Assembly: GCF_003050785.1 (NCBI RefSeq)
Contig: NZ_QAOH01000017.1
Location: 1 to 64,000 of the forward strand
DNA length: 64,000 nucleotides
Source of the DNA: Celeribacter persicus
Lineage (GTDB): Bacteria; Pseudomonadota; Alphaproteobacteria; Rhodobacterales; Rhodobacteraceae
Reading direction: 5' to 3'
The position numbers and the translations under genes were made by a program. Of the stretch, positions 36,245 through 44,243 are shown in pieces. Position 1 is the stretch's first letter. Each line of letters opens with the position of its first letter. The notes below the pieces were generated by a model. It saw nothing but the letters and a program-made list of their open reading frames with translations, searched no databases and was not told the DNA's origin.

Positions 36245-36429
36245 TAGATGGTCAGGCCGATAAAAAACGCCAGCGCGGGCAGCAGCACATAGTCGAGCCA
36301 ACCCAGCCAGGCCGACAGGCCCACGGCGCCGAGAAGAACGACCAGGATCGGCGTGAAGCAGCAGAGCGCTGCGATGACGGTGCCGACGACACCTGTTGCA
36401 ATCAGCTTGCGGTCTGTCCGCTCGGTCAT
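36244..36429 (-). pseudogene. merF: Mercury transport protein MerF, C-terminally truncated
   Basis: 61 residues (MTERTDRKLIATG...) cover the two membrane helices and the Hg-binding pair in ALCCFTPILVV. Known MerF proteins are about 80 residues and continue beyond FIGLTI with a second Cys pair; here a stop appears at the edge of the palindromic element, removing that tail. It starts 4 bp after merP. Confidence 0.85.
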
Positions 36430-36433
36430 CCCG

Positions 36434-36739
36434 TCAACCCGAGACGCGCGCCGGGTAGCCTGCATTGGCCGACGCGGTCGCGATCGCCTCGGCGCTGGTC
36501 GCGGCGGTGTCGAAGACGACAGTAGCGGTGCGCGCCTCGAAGTCGATCTCGACCGCGTGCACGCCTTCGACGCCCTCCATCGCGCGCTTCACGGTGACCG
36601 GACACAGCGCACAGGTCATATTGTCCACCGCGAAGGTGAGGGTCTGCTCGGCGGCGACGGTTTGCGCGACGGCAGGGATGGCCGTGATGGGTGCTGTGGC
36701 GGTCAGGCCGAACAGAACAAGGGCAAGGATCGTCTTCAT
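36434..36739 (-). CDS. merP: Periplasmic mercuric-ion-binding protein MerP
   Basis: 101 residues: a signal peptide (MKTILALVLFGLTATAPITA, cleavage near AVAQ) and an HMA domain with the Hg(II)-binding motif MTCALC. It hands Hg(II) to MerT. It looks intact, though its partners MerT and MerF are damaged. Confidence 0.92.
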   Translation of the reverse strand: MKTILALVLFGLTATAPITAIPAVAQTVAAEQTLTFAVDNMTCALCPVTVKRAMEGVEGVHAVEIDFEARTATVVFDTAATSAEAIATASANAGYPARVSG

Positions 36740-36757
36740 GAGGGTGTCCTTTCGAGA

Positions 36758-37147
36758 TCAGTAGAGAAGCGGAGCCCACCAGTCGATGGTGAGTGCAGCG
36801 AGGACGAGGATCAGGGAGGTCCAGAGAGCGGACTTGGTGATGCGCGCCGAGGATGGGCGCGCGCAGTAGGAACCGGGCTCGCAGACGGTCGGTTTGCGGA
36901 AATAGACCTGCCGGAATCCCGCCCCGATGAAGCCGAGCGCAATCACGGCGAAGATCGGCTTGAAGGGCTCCAGCGCCGTCAGGTTGCCGATCCAGGCCCC
37001 CGAGATGCCGAGGGTCAGCAGCACCAATGGTCCGACACAGCAGGCCGAGGCGAGAAAGGCGCCCATCACCCCGCCCGCCGCAAGCTAGCCCTTTCGGGCG
37101 GGGCGATCCGCTGCTGAGGTGTCAGTTCTGTCGTCTGTCAGCGCCAT
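36758..37147 (-). pseudogene. merT: Mercuric transport protein MerT with an in-frame amber stop
   Basis: The gene properly starts at ATG 37147 (MALTDDRTD), behind AAAGGTG. TAG at 37087-37085 stops it after 20 codons, and the frame then continues LAAGGVMGAFLASACCVGPL, the expected MerT sequence with its Cys pair in the first helix. Restart at GTG 37069 or ATG 37066 would give about 103 residues lacking the N-terminus. The rest, including the cytoplasmic Cys pair region (PTVCEPGSYC) and the last helix, is intact. Confidence 0.85.
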
Positions 37148-37178
37148 GTCGCGCACCTTTCGTCTGTGGTTGACGATG

Positions 37179-37209
37179 GGTGTAGGGTCTGTAGTAGCTA
37201 CAGGCTCAA
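37179..37209 (-). promoter_or_regulatory. mer promoter and MerR operator
   Basis: On the minus strand TTGAGC (37204-37209) and TACACC (37179-37184) are 19 bp apart, the long spacing that defines MerR-family promoters. The spacer contains the dyad CTGTAG-TAG-CTACAG (37189-37203), the operator MerR binds and untwists when Hg(II) is present. Confidence 0.85.
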
Positions 37210-37222
37210 GAGGAAAACCCCC

Positions 37223-37639
37223 ATGATCGATCACGAAAGCGAGAGCAGCTTAACACGCGGCGACCTGGCCCGGGCGACCGGATGCAACATCGAGACGATC
37301 CGCTATTACGAGAAAACCGGCCTGCTGCCCGACCCGCCGCGCAGCGCCGCAGGCTACCGGATATATTCCGCCGCACACGCCACGCGCCTTCGCTTCATCC
37401 TGCGCGCCCGCGAGCTCGGGTTCTCGATGGAGGACATTCGCGGGCTGATGGGGCTCAACGATGGTGCCGCGCCGACCTGCGCCGAGGTCAAGGAGCGGAC
37501 AGAACGTCACCTTGCGGACGTGCGGGCGAAGATCTCGGATCTCCGGCGGATCGAATCCGTCCTCGCTGCAACGGCATCCAGGTGTTCTGGCGCCGAAGTC
37601 CCCAACTGTCCGGTGCTCGACGCGATTTCTGGAAACTGA
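37223..37639 (+). CDS. merR: Mercury-responsive regulator MerR
   Basis: 138 residues, start MIDHESESS behind AAGAGG. N-terminal winged helix GDLARATGCNIETIRYYEKTGLLP, then a dimerisation helix, with metal-ligand cysteines in APTCAEVKE and further C-terminal in SRCSGAEVPNC. It is divergent from merTPF. No merA (mercuric reductase) is in the window, so full resistance is unlikely from this locus. Confidence 0.92.
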   Translation: MIDHESESSLTRGDLARATGCNIETIRYYEKTGLLPDPPRSAAGYRIYSAAHATRLRFILRARELGFSMEDIRGLMGLNDGAAPTCAEVKERTERHLADVRAKISDLRRIESVLAATASRCSGAEVPNCPVLDAISGN

Positions 37640-37696
37640 AAACTATGACACGAACTTCCCGAACTCTTGAAGCTCCCATGCATCGAACTGGAAGAT

Positions 37697-38650
37697 TCAA
37701 GATCGTGCCGCTACCCATATCTTGAATCGCCCCTGGCCGGTCACCTCGCGGATAAGGCCTCGCGCTTCCATCCAGGCAATATTGCGTTGAACGGCGGCAC
37801 GGCTAGCGTTGGTCAGGACCTCGCCCATCGGGGCAGAGACAAGGGGCCATTCGGTAAGCACAGCGCGCAAGGCGCGCGGAGTCTTTCCCGAGAGCGCGGT
37901 CATCTCGGTTTCTGCCCGCGCTGACCATGCCTCGATATCGTCAAGGTGCCGCATTGCGGTCAGGCATGCGGTCTCCATCCCGTCAAGCCAGCGCGCCAGA
38001 CGGTCAGCGGGTGGGCCGCTGGCGCGCAGCCCCCCTGCCCCGCCCATAGCCAGAGGTGCAAAGACGGCGCCCCCGCCCTCGCTGGCCACAATCCGCGCGG
38101 CTGTGACTGCCGCTTCCATTCGATCGCCCTGCTGCCCAAGGCCCGCAAGGCTCCAGAGGTGATAACCCGCGCAGGCACGGGTTATCGGGTGCAGCTCGGC
38201 GGCTTGCGCCATCAGGTTCAGCCAACCGCCCGCGCGATCCGCGAAAGGCTCGGCGTCATCGACCATGTTCTTGGGATCGCGACGATCGAGGAAGGCAGAA
38301 AGGTCCACCTTTGGGCCTGGTCCCCCTGTCAGACGACGTACCGCCCAACCGACACGCGCCAGTGCTGCGGGGTCCTCTTGAACGCCTGACAGGCGCATGG
38401 ATATCCAAATAGCAATGCGATCCGGGCCAATGCGGTCACCCGCGAACCAGCTGAGGTCGGCAGCCTCGATCAGGGCAAGCCTGTGCCGCCATCCTTCCGG
38501 GCTGCGCTTCAGGCGGTCGTCCAGCGCGCCGACGCGACCGGCCACACGGGCAAGACGCGCGGCATGACCCGCCTCTGCTTTCCGCCAATCGTCGAGGACC
38601 TCGCCTTCACGCAGTTCGGCCCGTGGTCCTGGTGGCAAGGTGATCCGCAA
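37697..38650 (-). CDS. Plasmid DUF1612/helix-turn-helix (RHE_PE00001-like) protein
   Basis: About 317 residues. No ATG lies near the 5' end; TTG 38650 is a nominal start, and the N-terminus may be truncated. The middle (LSWFAGDRIGPDRIAIWISMRLSGV) and the C-terminal winged-helix part (LTEWPLVSAPMGEVLTNASRAAVQRNIAWMEARGLIREVTGQGRFKIW seen in pieces) match a family common near repABC genes in rhizobia and Rhodobacterales. Function is unknown; DNA binding is likely. It is divergent from the ParB-like gene at 38744. Confidence 0.6.
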   Translation of the reverse strand: MRITLPPGPRAELREGEVLDDWRKAEAGHAARLARVAGRVGALDDRLKRSPEGWRHRLALIEAADLSWFAGDRIGPDRIAIWISMRLSGVQEDPAALARVGWAVRRLTGGPGPKVDLSAFLDRRDPKNMVDDAEPFADRAGGWLNLMAQAAELHPITRACAGYHLWSLAGLGQQGDRMEAAVTAARIVASEGGGAVFAPLAMGGAGGLRASGPPADRLARWLDGMETACLTAMRHLDDIEAWSARAETEMTALSGKTPRALRAVLTEWPLVSAPMGEVLTNASRAAVQRNIAWMEARGLIREVTGQGRFKIWVAARS

Positions 38651-38743
38651 TTGGAATAGAGCCAGAGAAAGGGAAGCCCGGGTGCCGGGCTTGAAAGGAT
38701 AGAGAGAGTCTCATCCGGGTCCGGCGTGACAAGGACCCTGACC

Positions 38744-40915
38744 ATGGCCAAGACCTCAACCCGCCCGAAACCCGCCACCGCGAAGAAAACCGGAGCCGCC
38801 GGATCGACCGCGACTGACGGCGCTACCGACATCCGTCTAATCCCGCTCGATCAACTGGAACCGAGCCCTCTCAACGTTCGAAAAGTTGCGGCAAGTGCCA
38901 GCGACGACGCTGAACTGCTCGCCAGCATCCGCGAGACAGGCATTAAGCAGAACCTGGTGGTTCATGTGTTGTCAGAGACACGATTTGCGGTCGATGCCGG
39001 CGGCCGTCGCCTCAAGGCGCTGAAGCAGCTTGCCGAAGACGGCGTGATCCCCTCAGACCACCCGGTGCCTTGCCTCGTCGAGGACGAGCGCAACGCCATC
39101 CTCACCTCTGCCACGGAGAACCTCCAGCGCGCTGCGATGCACCCAGCAGACCAGTTCGAGGCTTTTGAGGCGCTGATCGGTGAGGGTCGCACCGAGGACG
39201 AGATCGCGCTGAAATTCGGTGTCTCCGTCGACCTGGTGCGCCGCCGCCTCAAACTCGCCCGTGTCGCGCCCGAGATCATCGAACAGTTCCGTGCGGGTGG
39301 CCTTACCCTCGAATGCGTCATGGCCTTCACGCTGACAGACGATCATGATCGCCAGCTTGCGGTCTGGAACGCGATGAAGGGCGGCTATCACATCCATCCG
39401 CAGAGCATTAAACGCCAGCTGACCGAGACCGCGCATTCAGCGAACTCGGCCTTGGGGCGTTTTGTCGGCATCAAGGCCTACGAAGCTGCAGGTGGCGTTC
39501 TTTTGCGCGATCTCTTCGACGATCGCGCCAGCGCCCATATGGAAAACCCCGAGCTCCTAGAGCGTCTGGCCATCGAGAAGCTGCAGGCCGCGGCCAAGCC
39601 CTTTGAGGCCGCGTGGAAATGGGTCGAAGTGCATCTCTCGGTGGATTACGGCGCGTTTCGCAGTTTCGGGCGGGTCTATCCGCAGGATATCGATCCTGAT
39701 CCGGACCTGCTCGCTGAAGAGGAACGCCTCATCGCGCGCGAGGAAGAACTGGCGGCGCAGAATGACGGCGAGGATTGGACCGACGCCGAAACCGAGGAAT
39801 ACTACGCCATCGAGCCGCGGCTCCGCGAGATCGAGGCCTTGCAGCGCGAACGGCAACCTTACGCAAACGAAGATCGCGCTATCGCCGGTGTCGTTCTGAC
39901 AATCGGCCATGACGGGGCGTTACGCGTCGAGAAGGGCCTCGTGCGTCCCGAGGATATTCCCGCCGCGCCCGAGCCCGAAGAGATCACTGCAGATGCGGGT
40001 GATGCCCCATCCCCTGCCCGCCCACACGTGACGCCGCCGACCTCCTCCACGCCGGTGCCGAGCTCGAACCCGGCCGCGACGTTGCGCAAGGCGGACGGGA
40101 TTTCGGCGAGCCTGGCCGACGATCTGCGCGCGACGCGCCAGTACATCCTCAGGGCGCATCTGGCGGCGGATTTCGAGGTGGCGTTCGATGCGATGCTCTA
40201 TGCGCTCTGCGAACAGGCTTTGGGGCGGTCCTACAACAACGAGGCGCTCGACATCTCGATCCGTCCTTTCCAGGCGCAAAACCGCGAGGTACTGCATGCG
40301 GATACCGTCGCCCAGAAAATGCTCGAGGCGCTGGAACAGGACCTCGCCACCGACTGGATGACCTTGGAGAAACCAGAGGACTTCCAGGCGATGTCGGCGC
40401 TGCCTCTTGCCGACAAGCAAGCGCTTTTCGCCTGGGCGACGGGTCTGGCAGTCAAGCCGCAGCTTTCCTCCGACAATCGCCCCTCCCCGATCATCGAGGA
40501 GATCGGCGGGCGGCTTGACGTCGATGTGGCGGCATGCTGGCGCCCGACCGCGCAGAACTACTGGGGTCGGGTCAACAAGGGCCATGCCGTGGCCACGGCG
40601 CGCAAACTGATTGGTGACGATTACGCCGAGGATCGCAATCGCGAGCGCAAGGGCGATATCGCAGCCGCGATGGAACGGGCTTTCGCGGAAACGGCCGGCG
40701 AGACGGAAGGCTTCGACGCCGCAACGGTTGCCAGGACGACGCGCTGGCTGCCTGACGGGCTGCTGTTTGCCGGTGCGACGGAGGCCGGTGCCGACTTGGG
40801 CAACGATGCGCCGGAGGCCGAGGAGGGGGATTTGTCCGCCGAAGATTCTCTGACCGACGCCGAGAGCGATGAACCGTCGTCCTTGCCCGCCTTCCTGAGC
40901 GAGGATGCGGCCTGA
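38744..40915 (+). CDS. Large ParB/Spo0J-domain plasmid protein
   Basis: 723 residues starting MAKTSTRPKPATAKK. Residues about 30-210 form a ParB N-terminal domain: LIPLDQLEPSPLNVRK, the TENLQRAAMHPADQFEAFEAL block (the ParB arginine-box region) and a helix-turn-helix at EDEIALKFGVSVDLVRRRLKLA. A long acidic C-terminal half follows. Such large ParB-like proteins are widespread on alphaproteobacterial plasmids and integrative elements, often without a ParA next to them. A role in gene control, partition or establishment is possible. It opens the accessory backbone module. Confidence 0.88.
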   Translation: MAKTSTRPKPATAKKTGAAGSTATDGATDIRLIPLDQLEPSPLNVRKVAASASDDAELLASIRETGIKQNLVVHVLSETRFAVDAGGRRLKALKQLAEDGVIPSDHPVPCLVEDERNAILTSATENLQRAAMHPADQFEAFEALIGEGRTEDEIALKFGVSVDLVRRRLKLARVAPEIIEQFRAGGLTLECVMAFTLTDDHDRQLAVWNAMKGGYHIHPQSIKRQLTETAHSANSALGRFVGIKAYEAAGGVLLRDLFDDRASAHMENPELLERLAIEKLQAAAKPFEAAWKWVEVHLSVDYGAFRSFGRVYPQDIDPDPDLLAEEERLIAREEELAAQNDGEDWTDAETEEYYAIEPRLREIEALQRERQPYANEDRAIAGVVLTIGHDGALRVEKGLVRPEDIPAAPEPEEITADAGDAPSPARPHVTPPTSSTPVPSSNPAATLRKADGISASLADDLRATRQYILRAHLAADFEVAFDAMLYALCEQALGRSYNNEALDISIRPFQAQNREVLHADTVAQKMLEALEQDLATDWMTLEKPEDFQAMSALPLADKQALFAWATGLAVKPQLSSDNRPSPIIEEIGGRLDVDVAACWRPTAQNYWGRVNKGHAVATARKLIGDDYAEDRNRERKGDIAAAMERAFAETAGETEGFDAATVARTTRWLPDGLLFAGATEAGADLGNDAPEAEEGDLSAEDSLTDAESDEPSSLPAFLSEDAA

Positions 40916-40951
40916 CGCGGCGAAGACCGATCTGATCACGACATGAACTTT

Positions 40952-40981
40952 GGGCCGCCCTCGCGCAGAGGGCGGCCCTTT
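40952..40981 (+). terminator. Hairpin terminator after the ParB-like gene
   Basis: GGGCCGCCCTC (40952-40962) and GAGGGCGGCCC (40968-40978) form a perfect 11-bp stem with a 5-nt loop followed by TTT. Confidence 0.75.
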
Positions 40982-41041
40982 CCCGCTGACGGGTTTCACG
41001 CAGCCGGTGTCGGATCGGCTGGCCCGTCCCGGAGATATCCC

Positions 41042-41422
41042 ATGACCACCACACTCGATCTCGATCCCGTCAAGGAAGCCGCACTGATTGCCGCTCATAA
41101 TGATGCCTTTCGCCGCTCCATCCTCGGGACCACCCCCTCCGTCGATGCGCCGCAGGGCCAGTTCGTCATGACGCGCGGCGTTTCAGCACTTGGGCCTGAA
41201 GCCCAGCTTGTTCTCACCCGCCGCGTTGCTTCGTTTGATGCGTTCAACGCTGACAGCGATCCTCATGGCTGGCACGAGATGGGGGTCATCGACCTCGATG
41301 GCACGACAGTCTGGTTCAAGCTCGACCTGTTCGACACCGACTACATGTACGGCTCGCCCGAGCCATCCGACCCGGAACAAACGCGCCGGGTCCTGACCCT
41401 GCTTCTGCCGTCGGAATACTGA
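41042..41422 (+). CDS. DUF3768-family protein
   Basis: 126 residues (MTTTLDLDPVKE...). Conserved blocks IAAHNDAFRRSI, QFVMTRGVSAL and GWHEMGVIDLDGTTVWFKLDLFD fit DUF3768, a small family on alphaproteobacterial plasmids and integrative elements. Function is unknown. A hairpin with TTT flanks it on each side. Confidence 0.82.
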   Translation: MTTTLDLDPVKEAALIAAHNDAFRRSILGTTPSVDAPQGQFVMTRGVSALGPEAQLVLTRRVASFDAFNADSDPHGWHEMGVIDLDGTTVWFKLDLFDTDYMYGSPEPSDPEQTRRVLTLLLPSEY

Positions 41423-41447
41423 CGCCCCTCTTCACCAACATCTCCTC

Positions 41448-41477
41448 GGACCGTCCTTGCACCAAGGGCGGTCCTTT
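41448..41477 (+). terminator. Hairpin terminator after the DUF3768 gene
   Basis: GGACCGTCCTT (41448-41458) pairs with AAGGGCGGTCC (41464-41474) with one wobble, and TTT follows. It closely resembles the hairpin at 40952. Confidence 0.7.
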
Positions 41478-41537
41478 CGCGCTGGCGGGTTCCAAGGGGC
41501 GCGATACCCGCGTCCCGCCCGCCGCAGGAGACCAGAG

Positions 41538-41834
41538 ATGGCCAAGACACTCGACTACCAGATCACCCTCTATCCCGCACATCGCGATGGCGCCTTCGTT
41601 GTTACCCAGTTCCAGATGCTGGCGAGCTACCCCGAGAAGCGCATTCAAGCCGCGGGCATGGACGACCTGATCGACCAGGTGACGCAGTTCGCGATGGAGC
41701 ACGGCGAGAGCTGCAGCGCCTCGGTGCGCTGTCTCGCCCCGCGCAAACCGCCGGGGTTCAAGCGCGCGACCGACAACCTCTATTTCAACCTGGTTGACCG
41801 GACGGCTGAGCAGCGCGGCGCGGCGGCAGCCTGA
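41538..41834 (+). CDS. Small hypothetical plasmid protein
   Basis: 98 residues starting MAKTLDYQITLYPAHRDG behind CAGGAGAC. It is mixed alpha/beta by eye, with no recognised motif and no membrane segment. It sits between two hairpins in the plasmid accessory module and is likely co-inherited with the DUF3768 and DUF6878 genes. Function is unknown. Confidence 0.75.
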   Translation: MAKTLDYQITLYPAHRDGAFVVTQFQMLASYPEKRIQAAGMDDLIDQVTQFAMEHGESCSASVRCLAPRKPPGFKRATDNLYFNLVDRTAEQRGAAAA

Positions 41835-41854
41835 AGCCCCGCAGGAAACTTCCT

Positions 41855-41879
41855 GGGCGACCTCGCGTAATGGTCGCCC
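41855..41879. terminator. Hairpin between small plasmid genes
   Basis: GGGCGACC and GGTCGCCC form a perfect 8-bp stem with a 9-nt loop; CTCCCCTTTCC follows, a weak T-tract. Confidence 0.5.
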
Positions 41880-41911
41880 TCCCCTTTCCTCAATTCCAAA
41901 GGATCAAAGAC

Positions 41912-42295
41912 ATGACACAAGAGACTGATTTCTACGCGCAGATACTAGAATCCCAGAGGCGTGCTGCCGAACAGCGGGTAGAAACCCGCGCGGCGCTTCT
42001 TTCCGAACTGCGCACCCTCGGCGTAACGAACATCGAGGTGCAATACGAAGGCTACGGCGATTCCGGCAATGTCGAGGATGTCGTTGTGACCCCTGACACG
42101 ATCACCCTGACGGAAGAGCTGCGGCGCCGGGCCGAAGATTTCGGCTGGGACTTTGCCTATGCGCTGAGCCCTGGGTTTGAGAACAACGAGGGCGGCTATG
42201 GCGAACTCACCTGGGCGCTCGAGACCGACAAGATCGATGTCAGCCACTCGAACCGCTATATCGAAACCAATACCACCGAACATGAAGGGCTCTGA
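41912..42295 (+). CDS. DUF6878-like plasmid protein
   Basis: 127 residues (MTQETDFYAQILES...), acidic, with ALLSELRTLGVTNIEVQYEGYGDSGNVEDV (here seen as consecutive blocks) and GFENNEGGYGELTWAL near the C-terminus, traits I associate with DUF6878. No function is known. Its stop lies 1 bp before the next start, so the two genes are transcribed together. Confidence 0.72.
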   Translation: MTQETDFYAQILESQRRAAEQRVETRAALLSELRTLGVTNIEVQYEGYGDSGNVEDVVVTPDTITLTEELRRRAEDFGWDFAYALSPGFENNEGGYGELTWALETDKIDVSHSNRYIETNTTEHEGL

Positions 42296-42296
42296 C

Positions 42297-42773
42297 ATGG
42301 CACATCCCCTCCACCACGCCGAAAGCTCTGCCCGAAAATTCGGCGGTGTTCCAGACGACTATCAGTTCGTGCATGACTGGTTTGACTCATCCAAAGAGCA
42401 CCTAGGCCTTTTCGTTCACAGAGCCCAAAAACACCATACCGTCGGGATCTATGATGCCGAGCGGGTGTTCGGTCGCAGCCTGACCAACAGCGCGGGCCGG
42501 GTCGTCCCGATCCGCTGGATTGGCGAGCAGCATGTGCGCGAAGACTGCCAGGGGCGCATCCCGTCGCTGGCCGACTGGCTCGGACGCATTCAGCCTGAGC
42601 CTTGGATGGCCAATGGCCGGATCGACAACGACCCGACGCAGATCTGCAGCGATCCACGCGCCGTCTGGATCGAGGCGGTCTCCAATCACCAGACAATTCT
42701 CGGTTTCGAAGACTGGCTTCTCAAGGTCTCTGTCGAGCACGTCCAGCACCGCCAGAACCGCGCCGCCGCCTGA
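42297..42773 (+). CDS. DUF6915-like plasmid protein
   Basis: 158 residues starting MAHPLHHAESSARKFGG. It contains YQFVHDWFDSSKEHLGLFVHRAQKHHTVGIYDAERVFG (as successive blocks), a His-rich stretch, and RWIGEQHVREDCQGRIPSLADWL. This resembles DUF6915, a family of mobile-element proteins without known role. It follows the preceding gene by one base. Confidence 0.7.
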   Translation: MAHPLHHAESSARKFGGVPDDYQFVHDWFDSSKEHLGLFVHRAQKHHTVGIYDAERVFGRSLTNSAGRVVPIRWIGEQHVREDCQGRIPSLADWLGRIQPEPWMANGRIDNDPTQICSDPRAVWIEAVSNHQTILGFEDWLLKVSVEHVQHRQNRAAA

Positions 42774-42811
42774 TCCGCCGAGCGGCAAACTCACCAACCA
42801 CCTGACCACGT

Positions 42812-42861
42812 CGCAATCGACCCGCATGGGCCTTAACCGGCTCGGCGGGTCGATTGCGTTT
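42812..42861 (+). terminator. Strong terminator after the DUF6915-like gene
   Basis: CGCAATCGACCCG (42812-42824) and CGGGTCGATTGCG (42846-42858) are perfect 13-bp arms with a 21-nt loop, followed by TTTC. Confidence 0.8.
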
Positions 42862-42878
42862 CAAGAAAGAATATCGAC

Positions 42879-43523
42879 ATGCAAGACCCCGTCTACGAGG
42901 AGGCCCGCCTAGGCCATACCATCAAAATCTACCATGACCCGGATGCAGAAAGCCCACGGGAGTGGTCCAACCTCGGCACGCTGATCTGCTGGCATGGACG
43001 CTATCGGCTGGGGGACAGCCACCGGTTCGACTGCCCCGAGGCGTTCCTGCGAGATCTTGCGGGCGTCTCGGATCAGAGCGATCTCTCACTGGATCGCCTC
43101 CGCGAGCGCGCCGAGCGCAAGGCAATCATCTTGCCCGTGTATCTCTACGACCATTCCGGCCTCGCGATGAACACCATCGGGTTCCATTGTCCGTGGGATT
43201 CCGGCCAAGTTGGCTTCGTATACGTAACGCTCGAAACGGTTCGAAAGGAGTTCGGCGCGAAGCGAGTCACCAAGGCGATGCGCGAAAAGGCCAAGGACAT
43301 TCTGCGCGCTGAGATCGTCACCTTCGATGCCTACCTCGGCGGACGGGTTTATGGCTATGTCGTCGAGCGTGACGGTGAAGAGATCGACGCCTGTTGGGGG
43401 TTCTTCGAGCACTATAAGCTGGACTGCCTGTCCGAGGCTCGGGCGGTTGTAGATCCTCTGATTTTGCGAGAGGTACAAAGACCCGCCGCTGCGGAACAGG
43501 GCGCAAGCCCACCCCCGAGTTGA
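42879..43523 (+). CDS. Hypothetical plasmid protein
   Basis: 214 residues starting MQDPVYEEARLGHTIKIYHD. Recognisable blocks are LGTLICWHGRYRLGD, LPVYLYDHSGLAMNT, and a C-terminal part ending in a region rich in Ala and Pro. Similar proteins occur on phages and plasmids; no function is known. It is followed 50 bp later by the parD-like gene. Confidence 0.72.
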   Translation: MQDPVYEEARLGHTIKIYHDPDAESPREWSNLGTLICWHGRYRLGDSHRFDCPEAFLRDLAGVSDQSDLSLDRLRERAERKAIILPVYLYDHSGLAMNTIGFHCPWDSGQVGFVYVTLETVRKEFGAKRVTKAMREKAKDILRAEIVTFDAYLGGRVYGYVVERDGEEIDACWGFFEHYKLDCLSEARAVVDPLILREVQRPAAAEQGASPPPS

Positions 43524-43573
43524 AACGCCCACAATACTCATATATCTTATTCATGCGTATTACGGAGGTGAGC

Positions 43574-43825
43574 ATGGCAAGCACAAGCGTCACACTTGGC
43601 CCCCATTGGGACGAATTCATCGCCCTGATGCTTAAAGAGGGGCGTTACGGGTCAACCAGCGAGTTGATCCGCGCCTCTCTGCGCCTGATGGAGGAGCAGG
43701 AAGGTCAGCGGGCGCGGCTTCGCGTTGCGCTGATGGAGGGCAAACAATCCGGTGACGCCGGTCCGCTTGACATGGATGAGATCAAGCGCGACGCGCGGAG
43801 CCGCTCTGGCGCTTCTGATGCGTGA
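43574..43825 (+). CDS. parD: ParD-like antitoxin
   Basis: 83 residues. The N-terminal ribbon-helix-helix (STSVTLGPHWDEFIALMLKEGRYGSTSELIRASLRLMEE, as successive blocks) binds DNA, and the C-terminal half should wrap the toxin. It overlaps parE by 8 bp, giving a classic antitoxin-first operon. Confidence 0.9.
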   Translation: MASTSVTLGPHWDEFIALMLKEGRYGSTSELIRASLRLMEEQEGQRARLRVALMEGKQSGDAGPLDMDEIKRDARSRSGASDA

Positions 43826-44117
43826 CATTCATCACTCTCAGGCGGCAAAATCCGATCTCCTCGACATCTGGGTCGAGACCGACCGACAGTGGGGCGAGGC
43901 GCAGGCGGATCGTTATCTCGACGACATCGAGCGTGCCCTGCAGGGATTGATCGCCAATCCTCAAATTGGGTCTGACTGTTCCGATCTCTTGCAGGGTGCG
44001 CGCAAACTGATCACGGGTCGGCACCTCGTGTTCTACGAGGTGGACCCGGACAGGATCTTCGTGATCCGGGTCCTGCATCAGTCCATGGATGTGCCGCGGC
44101 ATCTGCGGCCGTTCTGA
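43818..44117 (+). CDS. parE: ParE-family toxin
   Basis: 99 residues of the RelE/ParE fold (SQAAKSDLLDIWVETDRQWGE, YLDDIERALQGLIANPQIG, HLVFYEVDPDRIFVIRVLHQSMD as blocks). ParE toxins poison DNA gyrase. With ParD it forms a plasmid addiction module. Confidence 0.9.
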   Translation: MRDIHHSQAAKSDLLDIWVETDRQWGEAQADRYLDDIERALQGLIANPQIGSDCSDLLQGARKLITGRHLVFYEVDPDRIFVIRVLHQSMDVPRHLRPF

Positions 44118-44168
44118 CACCGGTCAAACACGCAGCGGGGCATTGCCATGAAAGAGCAAGAGGCAGGG

Positions 44169-44189
44169 CGGGAGGGGTGACCCCTCCCG
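44169..44189. other. Hairpin upstream of the methylase-helicase gene
   Basis: CGGGAGGGG and CCCCTCCCG form a perfect 9-bp stem with a 3-nt loop. No T-tract follows. It sits 52 bp after parE and 54 bp before the methylase-helicase start. Confidence 0.5.
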
Positions 44190-44243
44190 GGTGAGAGAGT
44201 GCGCGCGGGGCTTGGGGCCAACCCTCAACCCCGGAGATTGCCG

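Noticed and set aside
36168-36249. Target-site duplication around the 72-bp palindrome
   Set aside because: Flanks TTCGG and TAGAT differ.
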